DNA from: Selenomonadaceae bacterium | Lineage (GTDB): Bacteria > Bacillota > Negativicutes > Selenomonadales > Selenomonadaceae | DNA: 64,000 nt | Reading direction: 5' to 3' | Assembly (NCBI GenBank): GCA_022773425.1 | Contig: JALFBM010000014.1 | Span: 1-64,000 of the forward strand | Shown here: positions 8,943 through 19,296 of the stretch, piece by piece | Position numbering within the stretch: the first letter of the stretch is position 1 | Layout: every line of letters begins with the position of its first letter | Translations under genes and position numbers: made by a program | The notes under the pieces: model-generated | What the model saw: only the letters and a program-made list of their open reading frames with translations | Told to the model about the DNA's origin: nothing | The model's database searches: none

Positions 8943-10979
8943 ATGAAGTTTATCCAACGCTTCTTCCATCGCGGAGAAGAGAAGACGGAGCAGGCATCGC
9001 CGGAGGCGGAGCAGCAGGCGCAAGCAGAGGCGCCGGAGGATAAGGTCGTCGATACCGTCGACAAGGAAATTGATCTGCTCTACATGCTCCTGACCAATGT
9101 CTGGGGGACGGAAAAGGTCGTCCTGCAGGCGGGGCGCATGAACGCGCTGCAGCTCATGCGCTCGGACAAACGCGAGGAGCGCGTGCTCGCGCTCGAGCGG
9201 CTGATCGAGGAGGATCCGCTCCTGCAGCCGGCGCCGAAACAGATGGATATCCCGGGGATCCTCGAGACGTTGTTCGACCGCGTGGCGGAATTGCAGGCGA
9301 AAAAGGTCGTGCAGGACCGCATCGAGAAGAAGGTCAACGAGAAGCTCGAGGAGGATCACGCCAACTACGTGCAGGATATCCGCCGCGAGGTATTCGAGGA
9401 CGAACAGGCCGGTACGGAGAGCCCGCAGGACGCGATCAAGCGGGAGAAGCTCGAGAAGCTCGAGAAGGTGCATTTGACGCAGTCCGTCATGGAGCTCCTG
9501 CGTCCGAAATCCCTCGATGAGATTGTCGGGCAGGATCGTGCGGTGCACGCCCTGCTCGCGAAGCTCAGTTCGCCGTATCCGCAGCATCTGCTGCTCTACG
9601 GGCCGCCGGGCGTCGGCAAGACGACCGCCGCGCGTCTCGTGCTCGAGGCCGCGCGCAAGAAGCCGGCCTCTCCGTTCGCGGAGGACGCGCCGTTTGTTGA
9701 GACGGACGGAACGACGCTTCGCTGGGATCCGCGCGATATCACGAACCCGCTGCTCGGCTCAGTGCATGATCCGATCTATCAGGGCGCGCAGCGCAACCTC
9801 GCCGATCTCGGGATCCCGGAGCCGAAACCCGGTCTCGTCACGGACGCGCACGGCGGCATCCTGTTCATCGACGAGATCGGCGAGATGGACGAAATGCTGC
9901 AGAACAAGCTGCTCAAGGTGCTTGAGGACAAGCGCGCGACGTTTGAGTCCGCGTATTATGATCCGACGAATCCGAAGGTCCCGCCGTATATCAAGCACCT
10001 GTTCGAGCAGGGCGCACCAGCGGATTTTGTGCTGATCGGCGCGACGACGCGCGATCCGGGGCACATCAATCCGGCCCTGCGCTCGCGCTGCGCGGAGATC
10101 TATTTCGATCCGCTCGAGCCGTCGCAGATCGTGACGATTCTCGAGCACGCGGCGAAGAAGCTGCAGGTCGAGCTCGAGGACGGTGTGGCCGAGCAGATTG
10201 CGGCGTACACGATCGAGGGCCGCAAGGCGGTCGGCATCCTCGCGGACGCGTATAGCCAGGCGCTCGAACGCATCATGGAAGCGGAGGAAAAACCGGCGGA
10301 GGTCAAGGAAGGCAGCTTGCCGCAGGGCATTGTCGTCGAGAAGGCGGATGTCTACGAAGTCGCCCGCGTCTCGCGTCTCTATCCGTACGTGACGAAAAAG
10401 GCTTCGCATACGGCGCAGGTCGGCCATATCTTCGGCCTTGGCGTCGCGGGCTTTGTCGGTTCGGTCATCGAGATCGAGGCTGCGGCGTTCCCCGCGGAAA
10501 AGGGCAAGGGACAGATCCGCTTCAACGAGACGGCCGGCAGCATGGCGAAGGATTCCGTGTTCAACGCGGCCTCGGTCATGCGCGAGCTCACCGGCAAGGA
10601 CATCCACAACTACGACGTGCACGTCAACGTGATCGGCGGCGGCAACATCGATGGGCCGAGCGCCGGTACCGCCATTCTCGCGTGCATCGTGAGCGCTGTG
10701 ACGGAACGGAAGATCTGGCAGGATGTCGCGGTGACCGGTGAGATTTCCCTCGCAGGCCGCGTGCGCCCGGTCGGCGGCGTACCGGAGAAGGCCTACGGCG
10801 CGAGCCAGGCCGGCATTGCCGCGATGGTCATCCCGAAGGAAAACGAAAAGGATATTCCACACGAATACCTCGGCATGCAGGTGCATCCGGTCGAGACGGC
10901 GGAAGAGGCGTTTTCCTGGATTTTCGCACCGGATGACGAGGAAGCGCCGGCAAGCGGACCGGCAGAGGAAAGGCAATAA
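8943..10979 (+). CDS. Lon-family ATP-dependent protease (LonB/LonC type)
   Basis: Walker A GPPGVGKTT, Walker B GGILFIDEIGEMD, Lon catalytic motif NIDGPSAGTAIL; located rplI-lon-dnaB. Confidence 0.88.
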   Translation: MKFIQRFFHRGEEKTEQASPEAEQQAQAEAPEDKVVDTVDKEIDLLYMLLTNVWGTEKVVLQAGRMNALQLMRSDKREERVLALERLIEEDPLLQPAPKQMDIPGILETLFDRVAELQAKKVVQDRIEKKVNEKLEEDHANYVQDIRREVFEDEQAGTESPQDAIKREKLEKLEKVHLTQSVMELLRPKSLDEIVGQDRAVHALLAKLSSPYPQHLLLYGPPGVGKTTAARLVLEAARKKPASPFAEDAPFVETDGTTLRWDPRDITNPLLGSVHDPIYQGAQRNLADLGIPEPKPGLVTDAHGGILFIDEIGEMDEMLQNKLLKVLEDKRATFESAYYDPTNPKVPPYIKHLFEQGAPADFVLIGATTRDPGHINPALRSRCAEIYFDPLEPSQIVTILEHAAKKLQVELEDGVAEQIAAYTIEGRKAVGILADAYSQALERIMEAEEKPAEVKEGSLPQGIVVEKADVYEVARVSRLYPYVTKKASHTAQVGHIFGLGVAGFVGSVIEIEAAAFPAEKGKGQIRFNETAGSMAKDSVFNAASVMRELTGKDIHNYDVHVNVIGGGNIDGPSAGTAILACIVSAVTERKIWQDVAVTGEISLAGRVRPVGGVPEKAYGASQAGIAAMVIPKENEKDIPHEYLGMQVHPVETAEEAFSWIFAPDDEEAPASGPAEERQ

Positions 10980-10997
10980 GACAGGGGAGAGGAAACG

Positions 10998-12335
10998 ATG
11001 CCATTACAGGAACGCGTACCGCCGCAGAATGTGGAAGCCGAGCGCTCGGTTCTCGGCGCCATCATGATCAAGCCGGAGGCGCTGACGGAGGTACAGGAGC
11101 AGCTCCAGCCGGACGATTTTTACCGCGAGGCATATCGCGTTGTCTACGAGGATATGCTCGAGCTTTCGGAGAAGGGTGAGGCCGTCGATGTCATCACGTT
11201 GACGGAAATGCTCAAAAAGAAAGATCAGCTCGAGAAGGTCGGCGGCGTTCCGATGATCATGGACCTCGCCAATGCCGTACCGACGGCAGCGAACGTTTCT
11301 TTCCACGCGAAAATCGTCAAGGAGAAAGCGGAGCTGCGCCGGCTCATCGACGCGGCGACGGAAATCGCGGCGTCCGCCTATGAAGGCAATGAGGACGTCG
11401 AGAACATCATGGACGACGCAGAGAAGAAAATTCTCGCCGTCGCCGGCACGCAGACCGGCAATGGGTTCGAGCCGATCAAGAGCATCCTCCTGCGCACGTT
11501 TGACGACATCAGCACGATTTACGCGAACAAGGGCGGTCTTACCGGGCTTGCGTCCGGTTTTCGCGACCTCGATAAGCTGACCAACGGCTTCCAGAAGTCC
11601 GACCTTATTTTGATCGCCGCGCGCCCGTCGATGGGCAAGACGGCGTTCGTGTTGAACATCGCGTCGTATATCGGCACGCATGGAGGAAAGGTCGCCTTCT
11701 TCTCGCTCGAGATGTCGAAGGAGCAGCTCATGCAGCGTATGCTCGCGTCGGAGGGGCAGATCGATTCGCAGAAACTCCGTACGGGACAGATGGACAGCAC
11801 GGAATGGAGCCGGCTCATGGGGGCTGCGGATACGATGAACCGGGCGTCCATCTACATCGATGACACGCCGGGTATCACCATCATGGAACTGCGCTCGAAA
11901 GCGCGCCGACTCAAGGCAGAGCATGGGCTCGACATCGTCATCATCGACTATCTGCAGCTCATGCAGGGGCGGCAGACGCGCGGCGGAGAGAATAGCCGCC
12001 AGCAGGAGATTTCGGAGATTTCGCGCTCGCTGAAGGCGCTCGCGCGCGAGCTCGATGTGCCGGTCATCGCCCTTTCGCAGCTCTCGCGTTCGGTGGAGTC
12101 GCGGCAGGTCAAGCGTCCGATGCTCTCCGACCTGCGCGAGTCCGGCTCGCTCGAGCAGGACGCGGACATCGTCATGTTCCTGTATCGCGAGGATTACTAC
12201 GACCAGGAGACCGATCGCAAGAATATCACCGAGGTCATCGTCGCGAAGCACCGCAATGGGCCGATTGATACGGTCGAGATGTATTTTGCGAAGGAGTTCA
12301 CGAAGTTCCGTGACCTCTCGCATGCAGAAGGGTAA
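10998..12335 (+). CDS. dnaB: replicative DNA helicase DnaB
   Basis: MPLQERVPPQNVEAERSVLGAIM; RPSMGKTAFVLNIA; DLRESGSLEQDADIVMFLYR. Confidence 0.97.
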   Translation: MPLQERVPPQNVEAERSVLGAIMIKPEALTEVQEQLQPDDFYREAYRVVYEDMLELSEKGEAVDVITLTEMLKKKDQLEKVGGVPMIMDLANAVPTAANVSFHAKIVKEKAELRRLIDAATEIAASAYEGNEDVENIMDDAEKKILAVAGTQTGNGFEPIKSILLRTFDDISTIYANKGGLTGLASGFRDLDKLTNGFQKSDLILIAARPSMGKTAFVLNIASYIGTHGGKVAFFSLEMSKEQLMQRMLASEGQIDSQKLRTGQMDSTEWSRLMGAADTMNRASIYIDDTPGITIMELRSKARRLKAEHGLDIVIIDYLQLMQGRQTRGGENSRQQEISEISRSLKALARELDVPVIALSQLSRSVESRQVKRPMLSDLRESGSLEQDADIVMFLYREDYYDQETDRKNITEVIVAKHRNGPIDTVEMYFAKEFTKFRDLSHAEG

Positions 12336-12374
12336 AGCAGGTGCTGCCAAGCGCACTGCCGGACCCGCCGGCTG

Positions 12375-12428
12375 AAGCGTATAAAAAAGGACGAAAAAGC
12401 ATGCTTTTTCGTCCTTTTTTATACGCTT
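12375..12428. terminator. perfect 54-bp palindrome, presumed bidirectional terminator between convergent genes
   Basis: AAGCGTATAAAAAAGGACGAAAAAGCA|TGCTTTTTCGTCCTTTTTTATACGCTT; two exact 27-nt arms with no spacer. Confidence 0.75.
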
Positions 12429-12466
12429 TTTGCGAAAAATTCTTTTTGCAGATTTTTGGCAACCGC

Positions 12467-12709
12467 TTATCGCGAGGCTGCCTTTTTCGATACTTCGGGC
12501 GCGAGATCCACGCGTCGGATGCGTTCAAACGGATTTTCCTCGAAGGAATAGCGGATATCCAGATACGTATCGCCTCTTCGGAAGGCAACTTTTTTCAGGT
12601 TCATTTTGGTGGAATGACGGATCCGGTCAATGTAGTATTGCGCATCCTCTGCAGATAAGGGCCCTTTTTCGACGATGACACGAACATCATCTATAAACAT
12701 AAGGAACAC
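12467..12709 (-). CDS. hypothetical protein (80 aa)
   Basis: MFLMFIDDVRVIVEKGPLSAEDAQYYIDRIRHSTKMNLKKVAFRRGDTYLDIRYSFEENPFERIRRVDL; convergent to dnaB, no competing gene. Confidence 0.55.
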   Translation of the reverse strand: MFLMFIDDVRVIVEKGPLSAEDAQYYIDRIRHSTKMNLKKVAFRRGDTYLDIRYSFEENPFERIRRVDLAPEVSKKAASR

Positions 12710-12898
12710 CTCCCAGCGTCAATGTGTCAGCCAGTCCATTCGGTTAACCGGTTCAGACAAGGGAGAAACGCGCGGGAAATCAAAAACCTGCGCATCTCAT
12801 GGTTCCACTATACTACAAAAGTAAACGTTTGTTAAGGGACAGGTGGCCCGACAGGGCCGTTACTTTGGTAAAAGATGTGGATATCGATACATCGGGGG

Positions 12899-13345
12899 TC
12901 AGATGAAGTACATCAGGCTTTCGGTGTTCTTCTCCGCCTCGATGCCCATCAGGATATCGTCGAGGGTTACGGAGGAAAGAGATGCCTGGATGGCCTTGTC
13001 GAGCGGGTCGTAGACTTTGGCGTCCATGGCGTGGTCGAGCTCCGGCGCTTTTTCCGGCGAGGCCGGCGCCGCCTTTTCCATGAGCGTGAGCTCGATGGAG
13101 GACAGGATATCGTAGGCCGATATCTCACGCGGCGGGCGCGCGAGCTGATAGCCGCCCTGGCTGCCCTTGATCGAGTGGACGAGCTGTGCGCGCTTGAGCA
13201 GCGAGAACACCTGCTCGAGGTAGATCTTGGAGATGCCGAGCGCCTTGGAAATGGAGAGGATCGTGATCGGGGCACCGGCGCTGTAGCGTCTGGCAAGATA
13301 GGTCATTGCGGCCATGCCGTAGCGGCCCTTTGCAGAAATCTTCAT
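12899..13345 (-). CDS. Rrf2 family transcriptional regulator (CymR-like)
   Basis: MKISAKGRYGMAAMTYLARRYSAGAPITILSISKALGISKIYLEQVFSLLKRAQLVHSIKGSQGGYQLARPPREISAYDIL; no Cys cluster; divergent from cysK. Confidence 0.88.
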   Translation of the reverse strand: MKISAKGRYGMAAMTYLARRYSAGAPITILSISKALGISKIYLEQVFSLLKRAQLVHSIKGSQGGYQLARPPREISAYDILSSIELTLMEKAAPASPEKAPELDHAMDAKVYDPLDKAIQASLSSVTLDDILMGIEAEKNTESLMYFI

Positions 13346-13453
13346 GGAGAGTTCCCTCATTTCTTTCTATTTTATTCGCTGGTTTTTCTTTTCTCTGTGC
13401 GTTCTTTTTTCTGTACGACAAAACATAGAGAACCTATATGCTTTTATGTATAT

Positions 13454-13482
13454 AATATATAGGATAGAACGCATTTTGTCAA
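13454..13482 (-). promoter_or_regulatory. sigma-A promoter of the Rrf2 gene
   Basis: Minus strand TTGACA (13482-13477) - 17 bp - TATATT (13459-13454). Confidence 0.7.
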
Positions 13483-13484
13483 AC

Positions 13485-13518
13485 ACATACTACACGAGTA
13501 TGTAAAAATATTTTTACA
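13485..13518. promoter_or_regulatory. two overlapping palindromes, candidate operators in the rrf2/cysK divergent region
   Basis: ACATACT-ACACG-AGTATGT (13485-13503) and TGTAAAAATATTTTTACA (13501-13518). Confidence 0.55.
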
Positions 13519-13536
13519 CAATTCATAGGGCAGCTA

Positions 13537-13565
13537 TTGACAATCCGTGTATCAGGTCGTAGAAT
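13537..13565 (+). promoter_or_regulatory. sigma-A promoter of cysK
   Basis: TTGACA - 17 bp - TAGAAT. Confidence 0.7.
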
Positions 13566-13620
13566 AAAAGCATAGAAAGTAAACATATAAATTAAGTAGG
13601 TAATAAATGGAGGGCTTGAC

Positions 13621-14553
13621 ATGGGAAAGATTTATCAGAGCGTAACGGAACTGATCGGGCATACGCCGCTTTTGCAGGCGAACAACTTCCAGAAGGCGAA
13701 TGAGCTGGAGGCAAATGTCCTCGTGAAGCTCGAGTATTTCAATCCGGCGGGATCCGTCAAAGACCGCATCGCGCTGGCGATGATTGACCAGGCGGAGAAG
13801 GAAGGCAAACTGCACAAGGGTTCTGTCATCATCGAGCCGACCTCCGGCAACACGGGTATCGGCCTCGCGTCGGTTGCGGCGGCACGCGGATACAAAGCGA
13901 TCCTGACGATGCCGGAGACGATGAGTGTCGAGCGCCGCAATCTGCTCAAGGCCTATGGCGCGCAGATCGTGCTGACGGACGGCTCGAAGGGCATGAAGGG
14001 CGCCATCGCGAAGGCCGATGAACTCGCCAAAGAGACGCCGGATTCGTTCATCCCGTCCCAGTTCACGAATCCGGCGAATCCGGCGGCGCATGAGGCGACG
14101 ACGGGTCCGGAGATCTGGCAGGATACGGACGGCAAGGTCGACGCGTTCATCGCTGGCGTCGGTACGGGCGGTACGCTGACGGGCGTCGGCCGCTATCTCA
14201 AGAAGCAGAATCCGAACGTCAAGGTTTTTGCTGTAGAGCCGGCGACCTCGCCGGTCCTCTCGAAGGGACAGGCCGGCCCGCATAAGATTCAGGGTATCGG
14301 CGCCGGTTTCGTGCCGGAGACGCTCGACACGAAGGTCTATGATGAAGTCCTGCCGATCAGCAATGAGGATTCCTTTACCTACGGCCGCCAGTTCTCGCAT
14401 GTCGAGGGCGTGCTCGTCGGTATCTCGTCCGGTGCGGCTCTCGCGGCGGCGGTGCAGCTCGCGAAGCGCCCGGAATTCAAGGGTAAGAACATTGTCGCAC
14501 TGCTGCCGGATACCGGCGACCGCTACCTCTCGAGGGAGCTGTTCTCCGACTGA
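13621..14553 (+). CDS. cysK: cysteine synthase A
   Basis: [51 protein letters not shown]. Confidence 0.95.
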   Translation: MGKIYQSVTELIGHTPLLQANNFQKANELEANVLVKLEYFNPAGSVKDRIALAMIDQAEKEGKLHKGSVIIEPTSGNTGIGLASVAAARGYKAILTMPETMSVERRNLLKAYGAQIVLTDGSKGMKGAIAKADELAKETPDSFIPSQFTNPANPAAHEATTGPEIWQDTDGKVDAFIAGVGTGGTLTGVGRYLKKQNPNVKVFAVEPATSPVLSKGQAGPHKIQGIGAGFVPETLDTKVYDEVLPISNEDSFTYGRQFSHVEGVLVGISSGAALAAAVQLAKRPEFKGKNIVALLPDTGDRYLSRELFSD

Positions 14554-14573
14554 TTTCCCAGACTAGAGAAAGT

Positions 14574-14616
14574 AAAAATTCCCGCGATGCGCGGAAACGC
14601 ATCGCGGGAATTTTTT
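14574..14616. terminator. intrinsic bidirectional terminator
   Basis: AAAAATTCCCGCGATGCG ... CGCATCGCGGGAATTTTT. Confidence 0.85.
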
Positions 14617-14626
14617 GGTTATGTTT

Positions 14627-16288
14627 TTATTTCATGACGGCGCCGGTGTTTGCGGAGGTCACGAGACGCGCGTAGCGGGAGAGGTAGCCGGTCTTGACCT
14701 TCGGTTCCGGCTGTTTCCAGGCTACCTTGCGCTTTGCGAGCTCCTCGTCGCTGACCTCGAGCTCGAGCTTGCGGTTCGGGATGTCAACCTTGATTTTATC
14801 CCCGTCATGCACGAGGGCAATCGGGCCGCCCTCCATGGCCTCCGGGGAGATATGGCCGACGCAGGCACCGCGGCTTGCACCGCTGAAGCGGCCGTCGGTC
14901 AGCAGGGCGACTTTGAGCCCCATGCCGGTGATGACCGCCGTCGGATTCAGCATTTCGCGCATGCCTGGACCGCCCTTCGGGCCCTCGTAGCGGATGACGA
15001 CGACATGGCCTTCTTTGATCTCGCCGCCGAGGATCGCCTCAATCGCGTCCTCCTCCGAATCGTAGCATTTCGCTGTGCCCTCGTAGACGAGCAGATCCTT
15101 GTCTACGGCGCTTTCCTTGATGACCGAGCCGAGCGGCGCAAGGTTGCCTTTGAGCACGGCGATGCCGCCTTTGTGCATATAGGCATTGTCGACCGAGTGG
15201 ATGACGTCGCGGTTGCGTACCTTCGCGTTCTTGATGCGGTCGCCGATCGTGCCCGTGACGGTCATGGCATCGGTGTGGATCAGGCCGAGCTTGGCCACCT
15301 CTTTCATGACCGCGCTGATGCCGCCGGCTTCGTTGAGGTCCTGCATGTGATAGCTGCCGCCCGGGCTCATCTTGCAGATATAGGCGGCCTTGCGGCTGAT
15401 CTGGTCGAACGTGTCGAGCGAGAGGTCGACACCGGCCTCGTGCGCGATGGCCGGCAGGTGCAGGGCCGTGTTCGTCGACCCGCCGATGGCCATATCGACG
15501 GCAATCGCGTTTTCAAAGGCGTCGGGCGTCATGATGTCGCGCGGCTTGATGTCTTTGCGGACGAGGTCCATGACGACCTCACCAGCCGTTTTCGCGAGCA
15601 TACGGCGCATGCCGGTATAGGCGGCTGGCACCGTGCCGTTGCCCGGCAGGCCCATGCCGAGAACCTCGGTCAGACAGTTCATGGTGTTGGCCGTGAAAAG
15701 TCCTGCGCAGGATCCGCAGCCCGGGCACGCCTGCAGTTCCATTTCGTGCAGCTCATCTTGGGACATCTGCCCGGAGCCGACCTTGCCGGCGGCCTCAAAC
15801 ATCGTGCTGACGCTGATGTTTTTGCCGTTGTGGCGCCCTGCGAGCATCGGGCCGCCGCTGACGACGACCGTCGGGATGTTGAGGCGGCCGGCCGCCATGA
15901 GCATGCCCGGGACGATCTTATCGCAGTTCGGGATCAGTACGAGGCCGTCGAACGCGTGTGCTGTCGCGACGGCTTCGATGGAATCGCAGATGAGCTCGCG
16001 GCTCGAAAGCGAAAAACTCATGCCGCGATGGCCCATCGCAATGCCGTCGCAGACCCCGATGGCCGGGAACTCGATCGGCGTGCCGCCGGCAGCGGCTACG
16101 CCGAGCTTGACGGCTTCGGCGATATCCCGCAGATGGATATGCCCCGGAATAATTTCATTAAATGCGTTGCATACGCCGATCAGCGGCTTTTTCAGATCCT
16201 CGTCGCGGTAGCCCATTGCATGAAACAGGCTGCGGTGCGCGATACGGGTAACCCCTTTTTTGACAACATCACTGCGCATAACTTTCAT
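14627..16288 (-). CDS. ilvD: dihydroxy-acid dehydratase
   Basis: [65 protein letters not shown]. Confidence 0.96.
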   Translation of the reverse strand: MKVMRSDVVKKGVTRIAHRSLFHAMGYRDEDLKKPLIGVCNAFNEIIPGHIHLRDIAEAVKLGVAAAGGTPIEFPAIGVCDGIAMGHRGMSFSLSSRELICDSIEAVATAHAFDGLVLIPNCDKIVPGMLMAAGRLNIPTVVVSGGPMLAGRHNGKNISVSTMFEAAGKVGSGQMSQDELHEMELQACPGCGSCAGLFTANTMNCLTEVLGMGLPGNGTVPAAYTGMRRMLAKTAGEVVMDLVRKDIKPRDIMTPDAFENAIAVDMAIGGSTNTALHLPAIAHEAGVDLSLDTFDQISRKAAYICKMSPGGSYHMQDLNEAGGISAVMKEVAKLGLIHTDAMTVTGTIGDRIKNAKVRNRDVIHSVDNAYMHKGGIAVLKGNLAPLGSVIKESAVDKDLLVYEGTAKCYDSEEDAIEAILGGEIKEGHVVVIRYEGPKGGPGMREMLNPTAVITGMGLKVALLTDGRFSGASRGACVGHISPEAMEGGPIALVHDGDKIKVDIPNRKLELEVSDEELAKRKVAWKQPEPKVKTGYLSRYARLVTSANTGAVMK

Positions 16289-16307
16289 CCTCTCCTCTGT
16301 TGGGTAC

Positions 16308-18029
16308 TTACTTTTTCGCTGTCTGGGTATCCGGCCCGAGCAGCATATCGTTCAGGCTCTTTCCACCGGGAACCATCGGGTAGACGTCCTCGTCCTTTGG
16401 GATCCAAACGTTCAGCAGCGCCGGGCCTTTCGTTTCAAAGAGCCGTTTGACTGCGGCGGGTAGATCCTCAGGCCTCTGCACGGCGAACCCCGGAACTCCC
16501 ATCGAGGACGAGATCGCCGCGAGATCCGGGCCGTCCTCCAGGACGGATTCCGCGTAATGCCCGTGGTAGAACAGGCGCTGCCACTGATTGACCATGCCGA
16601 GAACGCGGTTGCAGAGCACGATGGTCTTGACCCCGACACCGTATTTGTGCAGGGTCGCGAATTCCTGGCAGTTCATCAGGACGCTGCCATCTCCCGTAAA
16701 CAGCACGACCTTCGATTGCGGGACGCCGATTTTCGCGCCCATCGCGGCCGGCAGGCCATAGCCCATGGTGCCGAGTCCGCCGGACGTCACGAAATGGCGG
16801 GGCTTTGCCGTATCGAAGAACTGCGCGGCCCACATCTGGTGCTGGCCGACATCGGTCGCGACAATCGTGTCCTCGTCCGTCCATTTCTGGACCTCTTCGA
16901 ACAGGCGCTGCGGGGAAATGGCCCCCGGGATGCTGCGGGATCGGAAGGGATACGCGGCTTTCCAGGCTGCGGTCGTCTCCCGCCATTTGCCATAGCGGTC
17001 CTTTTGGAACAGGCCACGGGCCGCAAGCTCTTTTTCAAAGAGCGGCAGGGAGCAGCGAAGATCTCCCTGGACGCCGATGTCCGCATGAATGATCTTGTTG
17101 ATTTCCTTCTTATCAATATCGAAGTGGACTATCCTGGCGTGCGGGGCAAAGCTGCTGACCTCGCCGGTCACGCGGTCATCAAAGCGCGCGCCGATGCAGA
17201 GCAGCAGATCGCAGTTCATGACCGCCTTGTTGGCGGCATAGGATCCGTGCATGCCGACCATGCCGAGATGCAGGGCTGACCGATCCGGCACCGCTCCTTT
17301 GCCCATCAGCGTCGTCACGACCGGGATATGCAGGGCCTGCACCAACCGGTTCAGGCATTCCGAGCGATCCGAAAGGATGACACCGCCGCCGGCGAGCACC
17401 ACCGGGCGCTCCGCCTGTGCTACCGCCTGCGCGGCGCGCGCGATACCGGCATCCACACCGGTATCGTGGCTTTCGCGGCAGGCGGCCGGACTCTCTGCGT
17501 CGGGATAGGAAAAGTCCAGGGATGCGTCAAAGACATCCTTGGCAATGTCGATCAGGACCGGTCCCGGCCGGCCATCCCGTGCAAGGGAAAAGGCTTTTTT
17601 CATGATCCGGGGCAAGTCCTCGACCTGCGTGACGAGGATATTCCGTTTGGTAATCGGCTTGGTGACGGCACAGGTATCCGCCTCCTGAAAGGAATCGCGC
17701 CCGATCAGGTGCGAGGCAACCTGGCCGCTGATGACGACGAGGGGAATGGAATCCATATTGGCCGTAGCGAGACCGGTGACCATATTGCATACGCCGGGGC
17801 CGGACGTCGCAAAGCAAACGCCAGGTTTTCCCGTCACGCGGGCGTATCCGTCCGCGGCATGCACGGCACCTTGTTCATGTCCTGTCAGGATATGTGGAAA
17901 TTTCTGCTTGTAGACTTCGTCGTATAGGGACAGGACGGCTCCGCCGGGGTATCCGAAGACTACTTCTACGCCTTCGCGCCTCAAACATTCCAATACGGCC
18001 TGTGCTCCGGTCATTTTCATAGCATTCAC
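16308..18029 (-). CDS. ilvB: acetolactate synthase large subunit
   Basis: [34 protein letters not shown]; ThDP-binding [19 protein letters not shown]. Confidence 0.95.
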   Translation of the reverse strand: MNAMKMTGAQAVLECLRREGVEVVFGYPGGAVLSLYDEVYKQKFPHILTGHEQGAVHAADGYARVTGKPGVCFATSGPGVCNMVTGLATANMDSIPLVVISGQVASHLIGRDSFQEADTCAVTKPITKRNILVTQVEDLPRIMKKAFSLARDGRPGPVLIDIAKDVFDASLDFSYPDAESPAACRESHDTGVDAGIARAAQAVAQAERPVVLAGGGVILSDRSECLNRLVQALHIPVVTTLMGKGAVPDRSALHLGMVGMHGSYAANKAVMNCDLLLCIGARFDDRVTGEVSSFAPHARIVHFDIDKKEINKIIHADIGVQGDLRCSLPLFEKELAARGLFQKDRYGKWRETTAAWKAAYPFRSRSIPGAISPQRLFEEVQKWTDEDTIVATDVGQHQMWAAQFFDTAKPRHFVTSGGLGTMGYGLPAAMGAKIGVPQSKVVLFTGDGSVLMNCQEFATLHKYGVGVKTIVLCNRVLGMVNQWQRLFYHGHYAESVLEDGPDLAAISSSMGVPGFAVQRPEDLPAAVKRLFETKGPALLNVWIPKDEDVYPMVPGGKSLNDMLLGPDTQTAKK

Positions 18030-18086
18030 CTCGTATGTCGTAAAAGCTCTGACCGTCCCAGCGGACCGGTCAGAGCCGTAATCGAT

Positions 18087-19097
18087 TTAGTCGTTCTTGG
18101 CGTTATCCTGGAGCCATGGCATCATAGCGCGAAGTTCCTTGCCGACCTTCTCGATCGGGTGCTCTGCGTGGAGCTGACGCTGCATCAGGAAGTTCACGCG
18201 GCCGGCCGAGCGGTTCTCGAGCAGCCAGTTGCGGGCGAAGGTGCCATCCTGGATTTCCTTGAGGATTTTCTTCATCTCTTTCTTCGTATCCTCGGTGATG
18301 ATGCGTGGGCCGGCCATATAGTCGCCGTATTCCGCCGTATCGGAAATCGACTTGCGCATCTTCGTGAAGCCGCCTTCGTAGCAGAGGTCGACGATGAGCT
18401 TCATCTCATGGAAGCATTCGAAGTATGCCATCTCCGGCGGGTAACCAGCTTCGACGAGGACTTCAAAGCCCGTCTGCATGAGCTGACAGACACCGCCGCA
18501 GAGGACGGCCTGCTCACCGAAGAGGTCTTCCTCCGTCTCATCGCGGAACGTCGTCTGCAGAACGCCGGAACGCGTTGCGCCGAGGCCTCTGGAATACGCG
18601 AGGGCGAGGTCGAAGCATTTGCCGGAAGCGTCCTGATAGACGGCGAAGACGGCAGGAACGCCGGATCCCTCCGTGAACGTGCGGCGGACGAGGTGGCCCG
18701 GGCCTTTCGGAGCGACCATGAACACATCGACGTCCTTCGGCGGTACGATCTGCTTGAAATGGATGTTGAAGCCATGTGCAAAGGCGAGCGCGCTGCCCGG
18801 TTTCAGGTTCGGGCCGATTTCCGTCTTGTAGACATCCGCCTGCTTTTCGTCCGGGATCAGGACCATCGTGATGTCCGCCTGCTTGACGGCTTCCGCCGTC
18901 GGCAGAACGGTCAGGCCATGTTCTTCCGCGACTTTCTTGGACTTGGAGCCCTCGTAGAGGCCGACAACGACATCCACGCCGCTGTCCTTGAGGCATAACG
19001 CATGTGCATGTCCCTGGCTGCCATAGCCGATAACCGCAACTTTTTTCCCTTTCATAACATCCCAGTTTGCGTCCTGATCGTAATACACCTTTGCCAT
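18087..19097 (-). CDS. ilvC: ketol-acid reductoisomerase
   Basis: [47 protein letters not shown]; start MAKV with RBS AAAGGAGAG. Confidence 0.97.
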   Translation of the reverse strand: MAKVYYDQDANWDVMKGKKVAVIGYGSQGHAHALCLKDSGVDVVVGLYEGSKSKKVAEEHGLTVLPTAEAVKQADITMVLIPDEKQADVYKTEIGPNLKPGSALAFAHGFNIHFKQIVPPKDVDVFMVAPKGPGHLVRRTFTEGSGVPAVFAVYQDASGKCFDLALAYSRGLGATRSGVLQTTFRDETEEDLFGEQAVLCGGVCQLMQTGFEVLVEAGYPPEMAYFECFHEMKLIVDLCYEGGFTKMRKSISDTAEYGDYMAGPRIITEDTKKEMKKILKEIQDGTFARNWLLENRSAGRVNFLMQRQLHAEHPIEKVGKELRAMMPWLQDNAKND

Positions 19098-19184
19098 AAA
19101 ACATCTCTCCTTTTCCATGACTCCATTGCGGATCGTGTTTCTCTAAGCCGCTCTCATCGGCTTTTGGTTGAAAAACTTGGATAC

Positions 19185-19213
19185 ATTATACTTAATGCAC
19201 GGATACATGTCAA
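19185..19213 (-). promoter_or_regulatory. perfect-consensus sigma-A promoter of ilvCBD
   Basis: Minus strand TTGACA (19213-19208) - 17 bp - TATAAT (19190-19185). Confidence 0.8.
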
Positions 19214-19296
19214 CACTTTTCTGCATTATTTTTGATAAAAATAGATAAAGTTTACATATTGCGTGCACGTATAAACAACAAACATACAAGGCTGCG

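Noticed and set aside
14615-16450. 611-aa plus-strand ORF
   Set aside because: Antisense to ilvD, which has diagnostic motifs.
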